A DNA stretch of 64,000 nt from Archilochus colubris. Lineage: Eukaryota > Chordata > Aves > Apodiformes > Trochilidae. Where the stretch lies: positions 29,874,826 through 29,938,825 of the forward strand of contig CM041115.1 of assembly GCA_023079485.1 (NCBI GenBank), given 5' to 3'. Below the pieces are notes generated by a model. It saw only the letters and a program-made list of their open reading frames with translations. It searched no databases and was not told the DNA's origin. Positions 13,891 through 26,770 of the stretch are shown here, piece by piece (position 1 is the stretch's first letter; each line of letters begins with the position of its first letter). Position numbers and translations under genes: made by a program.

Positions 13891-15085
13891 AGAAAAACAA
13901 ATGCACCCGTCATAATTATCATTTTGTTGACGCTAATTGCTTCTCAAAGTTAATGATCATTGGGACCCAGATGTCTTCAGACTCTCTCAACAATAAAAAA
14001 TCTGCTCTGGTTGACTAGCTGTGATCAGCATTCAGGAAAAAAATAATTTCATTTTCATTTTAAATGTTTATGTCTAATTAACAATTAAAATTAGTGCAAT
14101 TATTTTTGCTTCCTGTAATTCCTACACATTTTCACATCTTTAGGACATCTAGCAAATGCTTCACAGTGGACCCTATACCTAGGGTGTGTCTGTGGACATT
14201 TAAGCCAATTATATTCAAATTCTCATTTGCTTGTTGATTTCCTTCATTCCTGACCTTTCTGTTAATATAATCCTGTCTGCAGTAACACAGAAAAAATTTT
14301 CCTAGCAGGTAAGCATTGCAAATTCCATTTTATATTTATATTTACTTTTATTTCATCCATTAGCTCCCTCCGCAGTCAGGCGACGTACTTCAAGAAGGGT
14401 CCTCATCTGTCCAGAGCTTATTAACTACAGAGTTCCTGAGAGTACAGCTTTTGTACCAAGCTGCAAATGAAGGAAAACAGATTAAGGGCTCTTGAGTGGG
14501 TACTAGAAGTCAAATAAGAGACTGTGGAGGATCATGGGAGCTATAGCAATGTGCTGGTACTATAATTTTTATATAAAGAAAATTAACTACAACATTTACA
14601 CCAAGTACAGCTGGTGCCTACCACAATATTACAGCAGTCTTTGCTGAGGTGATGATGACTGGGGTGGACTGTGGTCAGTAGCTTCTGATAAAGAAATAAC
14701 TAGTAATAAGGAATAACCATTTTTGCCTATCAAGCTAGACATGAAAGAAAGCATCTCCTCAGTCTCCATACTAAGTTTTGTGAGGCTCATCTTTGGTAAT
14801 TGAAGGCAGCTACCTTCAAAGAAAGTCAGTATTATGATAAATCTTTAATACATTCAAATTTTTAATATCTTCCTTTTCAATTCCTTTCCCTCTAATCCTT
14901 GCTCCTTGTTTTCAAGTGTTATGTCAAGTGGGCAATCAGACATCCTAGAGGAAGAGCCATTTTCAAAATGGGCTTGCCACTAGCAAACAGGAAGTGTAAT
15001 AACACACAACCACAGGCTAAACAAACCAGGAGGTATACTCTGAACTACCTGGGGATGTCTTGGGAACCCACTCAGTGACAGTTTG

Positions 15086-15720
15086 TCTTTCAGGGGCAGA
15101 ACATGCTACGCAGAGACTGCACTCAGATGCTCTTCAGCGCAGGTGAAGAGCAGGATTTCTGTAGCCAGGGGCTGCTAGTGTACCCTGCAGGGAGGAATCC
15201 ATAAGCTGCCCTGTGCAGTCACAGCTGCTTGCAGCTTGCTGTGAAACTTGTGTGCACCCTGTATCACCTATTAAAATTTCAGCCAACCACGTAGTGCTTC
15301 TGTTCAGATGTGTTAAAAAAAGAGTAACAGCTACTAGGGGAGAAGAAACAGAGACATATGGACAAGGATATAGCTGAGGGCATAGATGAACATGTGCTCC
15401 GCAGAGATGCTCCATGCCAGAGGAGGTGAACCAATTGTAGCCCGTGAAGAAATATGCACCACAGTGAGGATGCCCTGAAGGGACTGTGGCCCACTGCTGC
15501 TACACACTAGAACAGGGACATCCCGGAGGGTCTACAGCCCATGGATGGTGGCCACCCAGATGGGGACAGTCCCAAAGGGACTGTGGCTCCTGTAGAACAT
15601 ATGTCAGGGCAGGAAATCCTGGGACGGTGACCCACACATAAACCACACTGGAGCAGAGGAAAACAAGAAAGAAGAAGTGACTGTCAGAAATGAAACATTA
15701 TGTGTACAACCCTAACTGCA
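15086..15720. repeat. Unassigned degraded repeat, possibly LTR-derived
   Basis: GC content rises above the flanks. Loosely repeated phrases recur every 30-50 bases, including CTGAAGGGACTGTGGCCC (about 15473), GAGGGTCTACAGCCCATG (about 15525) and AAAGGGACTGTGGCTCC (about 15574), plus CACACTGGAGCAG near 15645. Similar phrasing occurs in avian long-terminal-repeat elements as I remember them, but I cannot assign a family. No coding potential is convincing. It abuts a CR1 end. Confidence 0.35.
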
Positions 15721-15743
15721 GTTACACAAATCATGGATGTTTT

Positions 15744-15945
15744 CATAGAATCATAAATTTGTTTGGGTTGGAAGACACCTTAAAGATCATCTGGTTCCAC
15801 TCGCCTGCCTGAACAAAGACACCTTCCACTAGACCAGATTGCTCAAAGCAAAATCCATCCTGACCTTGAACACTTCCAGGGATGGGACATCCACAACCTC
15901 CCTGGGCAATCTGTTCCAATGTCTTGCCATCACCCCAGCTGATCC
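15744..15945 (-). mobile_element. CR1 LINE 3'-end fragment
   Basis: On the + strand it opens with CATAGAATCATAAATTTG and TGGGTTGGAAGACACCTTAA, then AGATCATCTGGTTCCA. It continues through a 'GGGATGGGACATCCACAACC' block and CTGGGCAATCTGTTCCAATG. This is the reverse complement of the standard CR1 3' end. Only the terminal ~200 bp are present, typical of 5'-truncated CR1 insertions. Confidence 0.9.
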
Positions 15946-16674
15946 CCAGTGGAATCCCACTAGCTCAGGATGCTTCTACAAAGTTCATTGAAGGAAGAGA
16001 CTCATGGAACCTGCAGCTCCATATTCACCTGAGGAGTACATGAGTGGTGGATTCCCCACCAGCTCTTACTAAACATCCAGAGATAATGGATTGGTCTCAT
16101 TTCTGGTATTAGAATTTCAGAAATTCTTGTTTCCTCTAAATGCTGCTGTATATACCAAGCCTCTGAAAGATTATTAAACTTGACAGGTTATTAAGTGTAA
16201 GTTATATATAAAATCTGTACTGTGTGGTTTCTACTTTTCAAGGTAACAACAACTACCAAATAGCACCTGTTTCTAGATAACACAAATTAACTAAAATGTC
16301 TCCATAGGTAGTATCCTCACCCTTAAGGTGGTATCAAATAATATGCCAGCACAGGGTCAGGCTGAATTGTTGGAAGCGCTGTCTTTAAGATGTAAGGTTA
16401 AACCTGTATCTGAAGCATTTGCAGTCCTCAGAGATCTCTATTGTACTGTGCACAAGTTTATCCCTGGAGTTCTGACATAATCACATTTTTGCAATTGCAT
16501 TCTGTCAACATAAATTTCCACTGCATTTTTGTTTAGCTACTGTACACTTCTTTGCCTACTGTCTTAAACTGGTGTGCAGTCTTCATGCATACTTTTGGAA
16601 CTCCACACATCAGTAAGTGTCTGGGGAGAAAAATACATCATGCTGCAGCTGCGATGGGAAAAGTGCTTTTATTT

Positions 16675-17472
16675 CACTCAAACTGGAGACCTGGGCCAAG
16701 AGGAACCTAATGAGGTTCAACAAGAACAAATGCAGGGTCCTGCACCTGGGGAGGAGTAACAAAATGCACCAATACAGGTCAGGAGGAAATCTACCAGAGA
16801 GTTCCCCCATGGAAAAAGAGCTGGTGGAAAACAAGTTATCCATGGGACAATATGTCCTTGTGGCCAAGAAGGCCAATGGTATCTTGGAGTGCATTAAAAT
16901 GAGAGTGTCAGCAGATCAAGGGAGGTTCTACTCTGCCCTAGCGAGACCTCACCTAGAGTATTGCATCCAGTTCTGGGCTCCCCTGTTCAAGAGGACCAGT
17001 GATTTACAATGAGAGAGTACAATGGAGGGCTACGAGGATGATGAAGAGACTGGAACACCTGCCTTATGAAAAAAGGATGAAAGACCTGGGGCTTTGTAAT
17101 CTGGGTAGACAAAGATTGAGAGGGGGTCTAATTAGTGTGTATAGATATGTGTGGGTTGGGCATCAAGAAGGAAGGGACAACCTCTTCTCAGTTGTGCCCT
17201 GTGATAGGATGAGGGGCAATGGATTGAAGATAAAGCACAGGAAGATCCACATCAACATGAGGAAGGATTTCTTTACTGTAAGTTTTACAGAGCCCTAGAA
17301 CAGGCTCCCCAGAGAGGCTGTGTTGTCTCCTTCTCTAGAGATTTTCAAGACCCATTTGGATGCATTTCTGATTGAGCTGCCCTAGTTTTGGTCCTGCTCT
17401 GGCATGGGGGTTGGACTAGATTATCTTCAGAGGTCTTATCCAACCCCTGATATACTGTGATTCTGTGATTTG
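16675..17472 (+). mobile_element. CR1 LINE, 3' part of ORF2 and 3' UTR
   Basis: The + strand encodes, across two frames, CR1 ORF2 C-terminal phrases. These include 'NLMRFNKNKCRVLHLG' (about 16706), '[13 protein letters not shown]' (about 16860), 'SALARPHLEYCIQFWAPL' (about 16932) and 'RLEHLPYEKRMKDLGL' (about 17050). It then passes into the 3' UTR and ends at about 17470 with GTGATTCTGTGATT. A frame change near 17000 and in-frame stops make it noncoding. It is 5'-truncated about 0.8 kb from the 3' end. Confidence 0.9.
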
Positions 17473-20400
17473 AGAAGCATGATACAATCACATTCATCCT
17501 TCAAGTACTGCAGTGGACCTGCACTGTAAAATCTGAAAGGCTACAGGCTAAACACTGAATATTCACAAGAAGCATAAGAAAGATGTGACCAGTGGTAATT
17601 TCAATATTGACAGCTTCAAATAAAGGTAGCTATTCACCCAGAGTCCTTTTAAGGGTAGCACACCTGGACTTCTTTTTAAACTGAATTTGAACTGTTTATG
17701 TACATGAGTAATATTTTGATTATTTTGTTTGTCATAGAAGCAGAACTAGTGCTTTTAATGAACGTTCATGACTGACACTTTTCATTCAAGTCATTAGGTG
17801 ACCTGAGTAACAGAGACTGCTGCACTCACAACATCCTACTTTCTCTTCTCATCCACCTTTTACAAGTGTTTTATTTGAAGTTCTAGTATAACCTGCAAAA
17901 ATGTAGGACTAAATTTTGTGACATATTACATTTACAAGTAAACTACTGTCTAGATCCCATGAATGACTCAGCAGTGCACAGAGGGAAATGATGTACCCAG
18001 GAAAATGTATTTTTTACAACCACAACAGGAAGATTTTCTGCTTTATGTGAACAAAGTCTTTAGAATTATGTCTTTTTTTTTTTTTCATGTTTATTAATCT
18101 TAATACTTAAATTTGTGTGGAAAACTGTAGACAGACAGTATCACCCTCTTTGTGTGAAGACTTAATCTGTCATTATCCAGCTGTTGACTCCACAGTCTTC
18201 ACACTTTTTTACTGGAAGTAGAATCCAGTAAATAACTTACTCTAGAAGATTACTGCCAATTTTCTTCAAAGAAAGCAGTCCTCTTAGTTCGATTTGAAAT
18301 AAAATAAAATGTCTCCTATCTAAGTGATAGCAGAAATAACAACGAAAAAGACTTCATAATTTTTTATCACCTGAAATTGTCATAAAAAGCTAAAATAGTA
18401 TCACAGTAAAATAATTCTCATAGCTTACCCACAGTAGGAGGTATAGATTTTCTGAACAACTTCATGTTTTACATACCTTTTCCTGTAGAATTATCCCTTC
18501 TTCTGCTTTAGCTTCATTACTTGAAAATTATTTCACATAGCGGAATTCAAATCAAAACATCCACAAGTGGAGTTACTTGACTACAAAAATTTAATTTACA
18601 GCTACCTTAATCAGAATTAACTTTCAAGTGTGAACAAGCTCCTTATTACATTGCTGGAAACAGCAAAATAATTAAAAGTATGACTACAGAGGATACTTTA
18701 TTGAAGCTTTTATTCAAAAGATAGCGCCACACAAACACACAGACACAGGCCTCAGAAGAAGCATTCCAAAGTAGCTACACGCACACACATTCCGCCCGTA
18801 AGAAAAATGAATTATGGAGGAAAAGTATAAGTACACATGCAATTCCCAAGTGGAACATACTTCCTGAAAGAAGACATTTTTAGAGTAGAATAAATATGCC
18901 CACAGACTGAGCTAATCACAAGCCATTTTATAACTTTTTTTAAATACACACATACATATATAATCCTACTTAGATTCATCTGCCTTATTTATTAGCAGCC
19001 AATAAGCAGTGGGAGTGAAGTAGGATGGGATCTAAAACCAAATAAATCAATTACTTTTTTTTCTATCTTCTGATCTTTCAATTTAAAAGAAGGAACAGTG
19101 GATACAACTAATCAGGAAGGGAGACACAGATCAGGTTAGTGAGAGGTGGTTTCTGCTGAGATGCCAAGTCTAGACTCTGCACTGATCTCACTTGGCCAGA
19201 TTTCTCCATTCATCTGATATTTTCAAACATAAACTGTTTCTTATTTAAAGAATTTCACTGTGCAGAATTAATGGTATCATAAACATAGAAACAAATATGT
19301 TTTACATATCAACTCTTATGATACCTAGCTATTTTATTTGTATGATCAAACCTGTACTGAGGTCACTGGAGTTCTATGCCAAGACCCCAGAAACCATAGC
19401 AGGGCCATATCTTGAAAGTTCTAATGCCTAATGAGAATTTTTAAACAGTGGCTCTTGATCACTCTTTCTGGAGAGAACACAAGAGCAATTAAATTCAGTC
19501 TGAAAAAATAATCTGACTCCTGCACTATGCAGAAAAGGCAGCAGCTGCTTTTAACAGACTGTTGATGAATGAAAATCAGCATCAAGAAAACTTAAGTTAA
19601 AATAGTTGCAAGCATTTTATAGAGGAACAATTACGAAAATGTAAAACAAAAAATTAATAGAGTTTTGAGATAATGCAATCAGTCATTCTTCACTTCTTTA
19701 CCATTCTTTTCTTGCATGAATTTTTCTTTCTTGTCTGTACTTTATTCTTCAGCTCTCATGAATGAAATCTTTGGTTGCATAAGAAGAATGTTGCACATGC
19801 TAACTTACAACATGAAAGACGATGGTGTAATGGAACAACAGTACACAAATTGGAACAAGTAAACATAACCTTTCCCTAATCTGCAAGGAAAGATAACACT
19901 TTTTATTTTTTACATTTGCAGCTCTTTCAGCGAAGTTGTGTTTTAGCTGGTAAGTTAATACATTTTTATTCATGACTGTCTGTAACTGAAGTATATTTAA
20001 TGTATTTGCATTCCCTCCTTTTATTCCATTTTTCACTTTTACTGCTGGCTTTCTGCATAAAACAAATGATTGCATTAGAAATCTATGTACAAAGAGAATT
20101 GAAAATAGCAGCTGAAAAATAAGGGAAGAATAAATAGCTTCATCAAGAAGTAAAAATCCTCTGAAGCAGACTGACATCTTTGTTGAAGCAAATAACATAA
20201 TTATGATGCAAACAGCAGGAAGGAAAACAGCTTTCTCATTTAAAGACTGGGAGGCACAGCAAGGGCAAGATTATTGAGCTGTAAGCCAAGAATCAGCTCC
20301 CAAAGCACCAAGTGCAGGATTCATGCAGACATATACACAAAATCCAGACCCAAAAGGCTTTCAGAGCTCAGCCCTTAGCTCTGGCATGAATTTTACTGGC

Positions 20401-23400
20401 TGTGGTGGAAATTTTCATCATCAACAAACCACACACATTATTTCCACTGGAGAGGATTTTAATGGCTGCTATAAGAGGGGCAGCTGGAAAGCTGTGGTCC
20501 CTGAAGTTCCAGACAGAGGATTCACATGATGGTCAGTAGACTCTTTACCTTTAAGCTTTTTTTTCTTATTCAAATAATTTCTTCAGAAAGGCATTACTAA
20601 ATTAAACCTGTGGCTTACTTTATTCAAGTTTGGCATATGCACCATCTCAGGCAGACACACAATAATAAAAGATACCTAGGCAACATATTTTAGCCATTTT
20701 GAAAGCGAGGAGGGTAATCATAAACCACGGATTTATATTCTTCAGGATAGAAGTAGTCAGTCAAGCTTAAGTGTTTGAAAAAAAAAATAAATCAAATCTA
20801 TTTCTGTACGGGAATTGGTCTGTCTTTCTAATTGATCCCTCTAGCAAAGAGGCACAAGACATACGTCTGATGTTAAAATGAAGCTTCTCTTAATTATAGA
20901 CCAGGAAATGGGATCTGTTTCAAATGTGTGCTAAAATTAGCTTAAGCTATTATTTTCCAGTGAATATAACATCCACTGGCCTCAAGAAAGAAATTCTTAA
21001 CTATAGCTAAATGCCATCACTGACATATGTAAAAGAGCCATTTGAAATGAGTCTACTACTGGTACCTAACAGCTACTTATGAACACAGAAAATAGAAATA
21101 GTAGGTGGGAACTACAATTTTCTTAGAGTATGCTTTTCCTGACTAGACAAAAAACTGCAGAATAGTGCAAGGGGGGAAAAGTCTTAGATTGTTCTACTGG
21201 AAATAAAAAAAGTAACCATATCTGAAGCTTTCAATAAAGTTTTTGTTTACTTTGTAAGACACCAGTGCTGAGTCTTCAATAACAAGGCTTAATTTGGCCT
21301 GAACACTCCCTGAAATCACCTCTACGTTTTTATATGTTCTTCACCTCCTAATCCTCTGATCTAGACTACACTATAATTTAAACAGTAAAGATAATTAGGT
21401 CACTTTCTAAGAGCCTTATTGCTGATAACAAGATATAGGAGATGCCTGCTTGGACAGTTTGGATTTTATTTTATTTTATTTTCAACCCTGTTGTACATAT
21501 TTAAGTGGTGATTTCTTTGAGTGAGAGACTTGCCTCTTAGTTCCTTGAAGACCCAAAGCAATGGCACTTAGGGCAAATAAAAAGCATCTTCACATACAAT
21601 TTACTATTCTTGACATATAACTTGTCATCTCTGGTTATGTTTTGAATCTGAACAGAGAGTAAGTAGCAGCAAAACAGAAAATGATCAAACGCAGTGATCT
21701 CTTACCAAATATAGTAAAGACTCTCTTTGTGACATTAGGCTATATGAAGCAAAGTGTGGGCATTTCATTTAATATTGTTAAATTTTCTTGTGCAGTAAAG
21801 CTTTCATTTACTGCTCTCTCTGTAGGGTTTGTATAACAAAACTAAATATGCCAAACATAACGGCAATTTATTTTCTCTCTGTATGTCAGTATGATCACTG
21901 AAGTATTAGAGTAGATTTCTAATTATAGTTGGTTTTTTTTTTGTGAGACAACATTTATTCAGCATGCAATTATGTACTGACAGCGAAACTAGACTTACAA
22001 AGACCCCAGTCTTGTAAATAATGATGGATAATTTTTAAAAGGACTGAAAAAGCAAAGCAGAAAACCTATGCAGATTTTGAAAACATAGTGTCTCATCTCC
22101 CTATGAAAAAGAAGGAAGTGAATCTACAGAGAAATTATATCAGGAGGCAGAGAGCACATTCCAGGTTGAAGAAATGGAGCTAAAGCCAGCATTTGCAACA
22201 TAATCTTCAGGGCTACAAATGATTCCCCTAGGTGTTGAGAAAAATCAGCCCCATGAACCTCTGAAAGAAGAAGCCTAGTGTACTCCCACTATATTATGAT
22301 ACAAAGGAAATAAAATCAGTCATAAAGAAAAAAGCTCCTTGGCTACAAAACAGTGCACATTTTACTGCTTTTTAACTATGACAACTGAAAAACAATATCT
22401 TTTTAGCTAGCATGATGTTTTTAGTCTGGAACTGTAAACACTGGTTTTAGCTGATAAGTAATAACTGTGTTATCTCTGGCTAAATAATAGTTAGATAAAC
22501 AAGAACAGCAATGTACTTGTGCAAAATAAACAGCATATCTTGCAATAAATTGATAATATTGCATTGTTTTACAAATAGAGACCAAATGATCCAGACAGTA
22601 TTTAAGCTACTGATATGGTCTAAGCATCTCTTGTCAGATATTTTATTCAGCTAGTGTAAATAAAATAAATCAGGTTACGTCATTTGAGCTGGTGGTTTTT
22701 TTCCTTAGTCAATACAGAACAAATAAATTATTCCACATCTACAGCTATGTGTAATTATTTTTCTTCCTCTTGAAATGCCAGGAATCTGAATTTTCTACCC
22801 AGAGCACACTGTAACTCAACCTTTGGTTAATTAAATTTTAGCTAAGTTTCTCTTTGTAACTGTAAATTGCACTGCAGGTAAGAAATTGATTTATATATTG
22901 AATGTTAAATCGTGATTAATAATGCCAATGTACTGATCGGTCATCCCTAAGACACTGAAAAAGACATCACTGTGATGACTATGGTTTTTAAGCTATCATC
23001 ATCTTTATATATAAGAGCTATAAAGAAAAGAAGGGAAAGAAGGAAAAGATTTCCAAATCACAGCTCACATTGAATAATTTTATGGTTTCAGTAGACTGAA
23101 ATTAGACAGTCAGCATTGTCCAGAATATCCACACAGAGCCTTTCTTTCCATCTAAGTTGGTGGAATTTACATCTATATTTTTGTTAAACATACACAAGTG
23201 ACAGACTTGAAGCTTCAGCTTTTAAAAATTACTGCAAATTTTGAATTACTCCTTATTCAGAGGTCATGTCAGTGTTCAGCTGTCTTTCTCCATACAACTG
23301 GGTCTGACAGCAATTTTTATTTGTATTCTAGCAACACTTGAGAATCTTCATCAAAATTAGAACCATGACATTTGAGGGTCTCCAGAGAATGCTTTGATGA

Positions 23401-23408
23401 ATGTCCTT
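17473..23408. other. Gene-free AT-rich stretch
   Basis: No supported exon, RNA or large repeat. It holds a short (ATTTT)n run near 21466-21482. A 132-codon minus-strand frame at 19800-20198 has no family resemblance and is treated as chance. Confidence 0.5.
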
Positions 23409-23500
23409 AGAATCATAGAATCATAGAATCATTGAATTGGCTGGGTTGGAAGGGACCTCAGAGATCATCAAGTCCAACCCTTGAACCACCGTTGCGGTTG

Positions 23501-26357
23501 CTAGACCATGGCACTGAGTGCCACATCCAGTTTCTTTTTAAATATCTCCAGGGATGGAGAATCCACTACTTCAGTGGGCAGCCCATTCCAATGCTTGATC
23601 ACTCTCTCCGTAAAGAAATTCTTTCTAATATCTAACCTAAACTTCCCCTGGCACAACTTAAGACCATGCCCTCTTGTCTTGTTGAAAGTCGTCTGGCAAA
23701 AGAGACCAACCCCCACCTGGCTAAACCCTCCTTTCAGGTAGTTGTAGAGAGTGATGAGGTCTCCCCTGAGCCGCCTCTTCTCCAGGCTGAACAGCCCCAG
23801 CTCTCTCAGCCTCTCCTCATAGGGTCTGTGCTCGAGTCCCTTCACCAGCCTGGTTGCCTTCCTTTGGACCTGCTCCAGGACCTCGATATCCTTCCTGAAC
23901 TGAGGGGCCCAGAACTGGACACAGGACTCAAGCTGTGGCCTCACCACTGCTGAGTACAGGGGCAGAATCCCTTCCCTGGACCTGCTGGCGACGCTGTTCC
24001 GGATACAGGCCAGGATGCCATTGGCTTTCTTGGCCACCTGGGCACACTGCTGGCTCATGTTCAGCTTCCTGTCAATACAAACTCCCAGGTCCCTTTCTGC
24101 CTGGCTGCTCTCAGCCACTCTGTCCCCAGCCTGGAACTCCCCATGGGGTTGTTGTGGCCAAAGTGCAGGACCCGGCACTTGGCCGTGTTAAACCTCATCC
24201 CATTGGAATCAGCCCAACTCTCCAGTCTGTCCAGGTCCCTCTGCAGAGCCCTCCTGCCTTCCAGTTGATCGACACTCCCCCCCAGCTTAGTGTCGTCTGC
24301 GAATTTGCTGATGATGGACTCAATCCCCTCATCTAGATCATCATTGAAGATATTGAACAGAACTGGGCCCAACACTGATCCCTGGGGGACACCACTAGTG
24401 ACCGGCTGCCAACTGGATGCAGCCCCATTCAGCACCACTCTCTGGGCCTGGCCCTCCAGCCAGTTCTTAACCCAGCACAGGGTGCTCCTGTCCAAGCCAC
24501 GGGCTGATAGTTTTTTCAGGAGGATGGTGTGGGAGACGGTGTCAAAGGCCTTGCTGAAGTCCAGGTAGACCACATCCACAGCCTTCCCCTCATCCACCAG
24601 TCGGGTCACCTGATCATAAAAGGAGATCAGGTTGGTCAGGCATGACCTGCCCTTCCTAAACCCGTGCTGGCTGGGTCTGATCCCTTGCCCATCCTGCAGG
24701 TGCTGTGTGATTGCACTGAGGATGATCTGTTCCATGACCCTGCCAGGCACTGAGGTCAGGCTGACAGGCCTGTAGTTTCCTGTGTCCTCTTTCCAGCCCT
24801 TTTTGTGGATTGGCGTGACATTCGCCAACTTCCAATCATCTGGGATGTCCCCAGTGAGCCAGGACTGTTGGTAGATGATAGAGAGAGGCTTGGCGAGCTC
24901 TTCTGCCAGCTCCTTCATTACCCTTGGGTGGATCCCATCTGGTCCCATAGACTTGTGGGGATCCAAGCATCTCAGTAGGTCACTGACTGTGTCCTTCAGG
25001 ATTACAGGGGGGCTGTTTAGATTCATGTCACTTTCTATGAGCTCCAGAAGCCCTCCGTCTTCAGGGTAACCTGTCTTTCCGCTGAAAACTGAGGTAAAGA
25101 AGGTGTTAAATACCTCAGCCTTTTCTTTATCTTTGACAACTATATTTCCACCCGTGTCCAGTAAAGGATGGATGTTTTCCTTGCCCTTTCTTTTGCTGCT
25201 GATGTATCTGTAGAAGGACTTTTTTTTATCCTTCACAGAGGTGGCGAGATTCCGTTCACATTTTGCCTTTGTCTCTCTGATTTTCTTTTGACATGACTTA
25301 ACAATATTCCTTAATTCCTCCTCAGTAGTTAGCCCTTTTTTCCATAATTGGTAGGCCCTCCTCTTAACCCTAATTTCTTTCAGAGTCTCCCAATTCAGCC
25401 AGGCCAGTCGTCTTCCCCGCCGGCTCGCCTTTCGGCACACCGGGACAGCCTGCTCCTGTGCTTTCAAAACTTGTTCCTTGAAGTATGACCATCCCTCCTG
25501 TACTCCTCTGTTTTCAAGGTCTGTTTCCCAGGGTATACTCTGAACAAGTCTTCTGAATAGGCCAAAATCTGCCCTCCGGAAGTCCAGCGTAGAGGTCTTA
25601 TTGACGACCTTCCTTGTATCCCTGAATATTGAAAACTTTATTATTTCATGGTCGCTAAGTCCCAGGCGTCCACCAACCACCACATCTCCCACCAGCTCCT
25701 CTCTGTTTGAGAAAAGAAGGTCAAGTGAGGCTCCATCCCTGGTGGGCTCATTTACTAGCTGGAGCAGGAAATTATCCTCTATACACTCCAGGAATCTCCT
25801 AGACTGCTTCCTCTCTGTGATGTGGAGTTCCCAGCAGATGTCTGGTAGATTAAAGTCGCCCACAAGAACAAGGGATGACGATTTGGAGACATCCACCAGC
25901 TGCCTATAGAACAATTCATCATCCTCATAATCTTGACTGGGTGGTCTGTAACAGACTCCCATCACGATGTCAGCCTTGTTGACCGGTTCCCCTTGATTCT
26001 GATCCGCAGGCACTCCACCTTATTACTACAGACTTCAATTTCTACACTGTCAAGAGACTCCCTAACATATAGGGCTACCCCTCCGCCTTTCCTACCCTGC
26101 CTGTCCCTTCTGAAGAGCCTGTAGCCATCCATGGTAGCACTCCAGTCATGGGAGTCATCCCACCACGTTTCCGTGATAGTGACTACATCATAGCTTTCCT
26201 GATGCACAATGGCTTCCAGCTCCTCCTGTTTGTTGCCCATGCTGCATGCATTGGTGTACATGCACTTTAGCTGGGCTGCTGGTTTGTCTCGTACCTTGGG
26301 TAGACCACCCTTAGGCTCCTTTCTGGAGAGCCCAGTTTCAACCCCATTCCCCTTCAA
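23501..26357 (-). pseudogene. CR1 ORF2 (endonuclease-reverse transcriptase), frameshifted
   Basis: In intact copies this polyprotein nicks target DNA and reverse-transcribes the element RNA (established for CR1/LINEs). The reading frame is open in three overlapping pieces: 26357 down to 25962, 26013 down to 24061 (650 codons without a stop), and 24178 down to 23501. Apparent single-base frameshifts lie near 25985-26010 and 24110-24118. Visible endonuclease motifs are ETWWDD (26154-26171), GDFN (25849-25860) and SDH (25648-25656). RT motifs are '[11 protein letters not shown]', '[11 protein letters not shown]' and the catalytic FADD box (24292-24303). The C-terminal domain has '[20 protein letters not shown]'. 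All visible catalytic motifs are intact, but the frameshifts prevent one continuous product. Confidence 0.92.
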
Positions 26358-26359
26358 AC

Positions 26360-26770
26360 CTAGTTTAAAGCCTTCCTTATCAGCCTCTCCAACTTACACG
26401 CTAGAGTCCTTTTCCCCTTGTTAGTTAGGTGAAGCCCATCTGTTTTGAGCGCACTAGGTAGTACGGAAGTTGTCCCTTGGTCGAAAAACCCAAAGTTCCG
26501 CCAGTGGCACCAATCCCTTAGCCACCTATTGATCAGATTAGTTTTCCTAGTTCTCTCCTCATTCAGGTCTTCTATTGCTGGAACCGAGGCGAACACCACC
26601 ACTGCTCCTCCATTGAACATTGCTGAAACCAGGCATTGCAAGTATGTTTCTTCAGCTAGTTTAAAGAAGCCAAATAGCATAAAAGAGGAAGGTCCACAAG
26701 CAGCCTTGATTGGTTTAGTAGGAATGTTTACCATCCCTCCCAGACAGGCTGGGGTCCTCAGAGACTTCAT
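26360..26770 (-). pseudogene. CR1 ORF1 C-terminal remnant with SGNH-esterase-like end
   Basis: The frame ends in TAG a few bases upstream of the ORF2 region, the expected ORF1-ORF2 arrangement. Its last ~80 residues include 'VVVFASVPAIED', 'INRWLRDWCHWRNFGF' and DGLHL (26426-26440), followed by a basic, helix-like tail. The D..H pair resembles the last block of SGNH hydrolase/esterase domains described in CR1 ORF1 proteins. The GTND block and zinc-finger part expected upstream are absent. An in-frame stop sits two codons before the ATG at 26770. Confidence 0.7.

Larger units (their letters stand above)
3646..15080. other. Long gene-free AT-rich stretch
   Basis: No exon, RNA gene or large mobile element could be supported over this 11 kb. 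The open frames are short and show no family resemblance. It contains a C-rich tract at 7667-7703, a 20-bp tandem duplication at 12813-12852, a TG repeat at 13166-13203 and an A/C-rich tract at 13826-13890, each listed separately. Regulatory elements may be present but cannot be recognised by eye. Confidence 0.5.
23409..26770 (-). mobile_element. CR1 LINE, nearly complete, well preserved
   Basis: A minus-strand CR1 non-LTR retrotransposon of about 3.4 kb. Its 3' end is at 23409-23440, where the + strand shows AGAATCATAGAATCATAGAA. Moving upstream it carries the 3' UTR, an ORF2 region (23501-26357) with endonuclease and reverse transcriptase, and the last part of ORF1 (26360-26770). The 5' limit is uncertain. 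CR1-like protein is clear to about 26610, while 26630-26770 is AT-richer and less typical. Full CR1 elements are about 4.5 kb, so this copy is 5'-truncated within ORF1. The low number of lesions suggests a fairly recent insertion. Confidence 0.93.

Noticed and set aside
19800..20198. 132-codon minus-strand frame with hydrophobic segments
   Set aside because: Longest unexplained frame in the AT-rich upstream region, but it has no recognised motif, no splice partners and a composition expected of AT-rich noncoding DNA.
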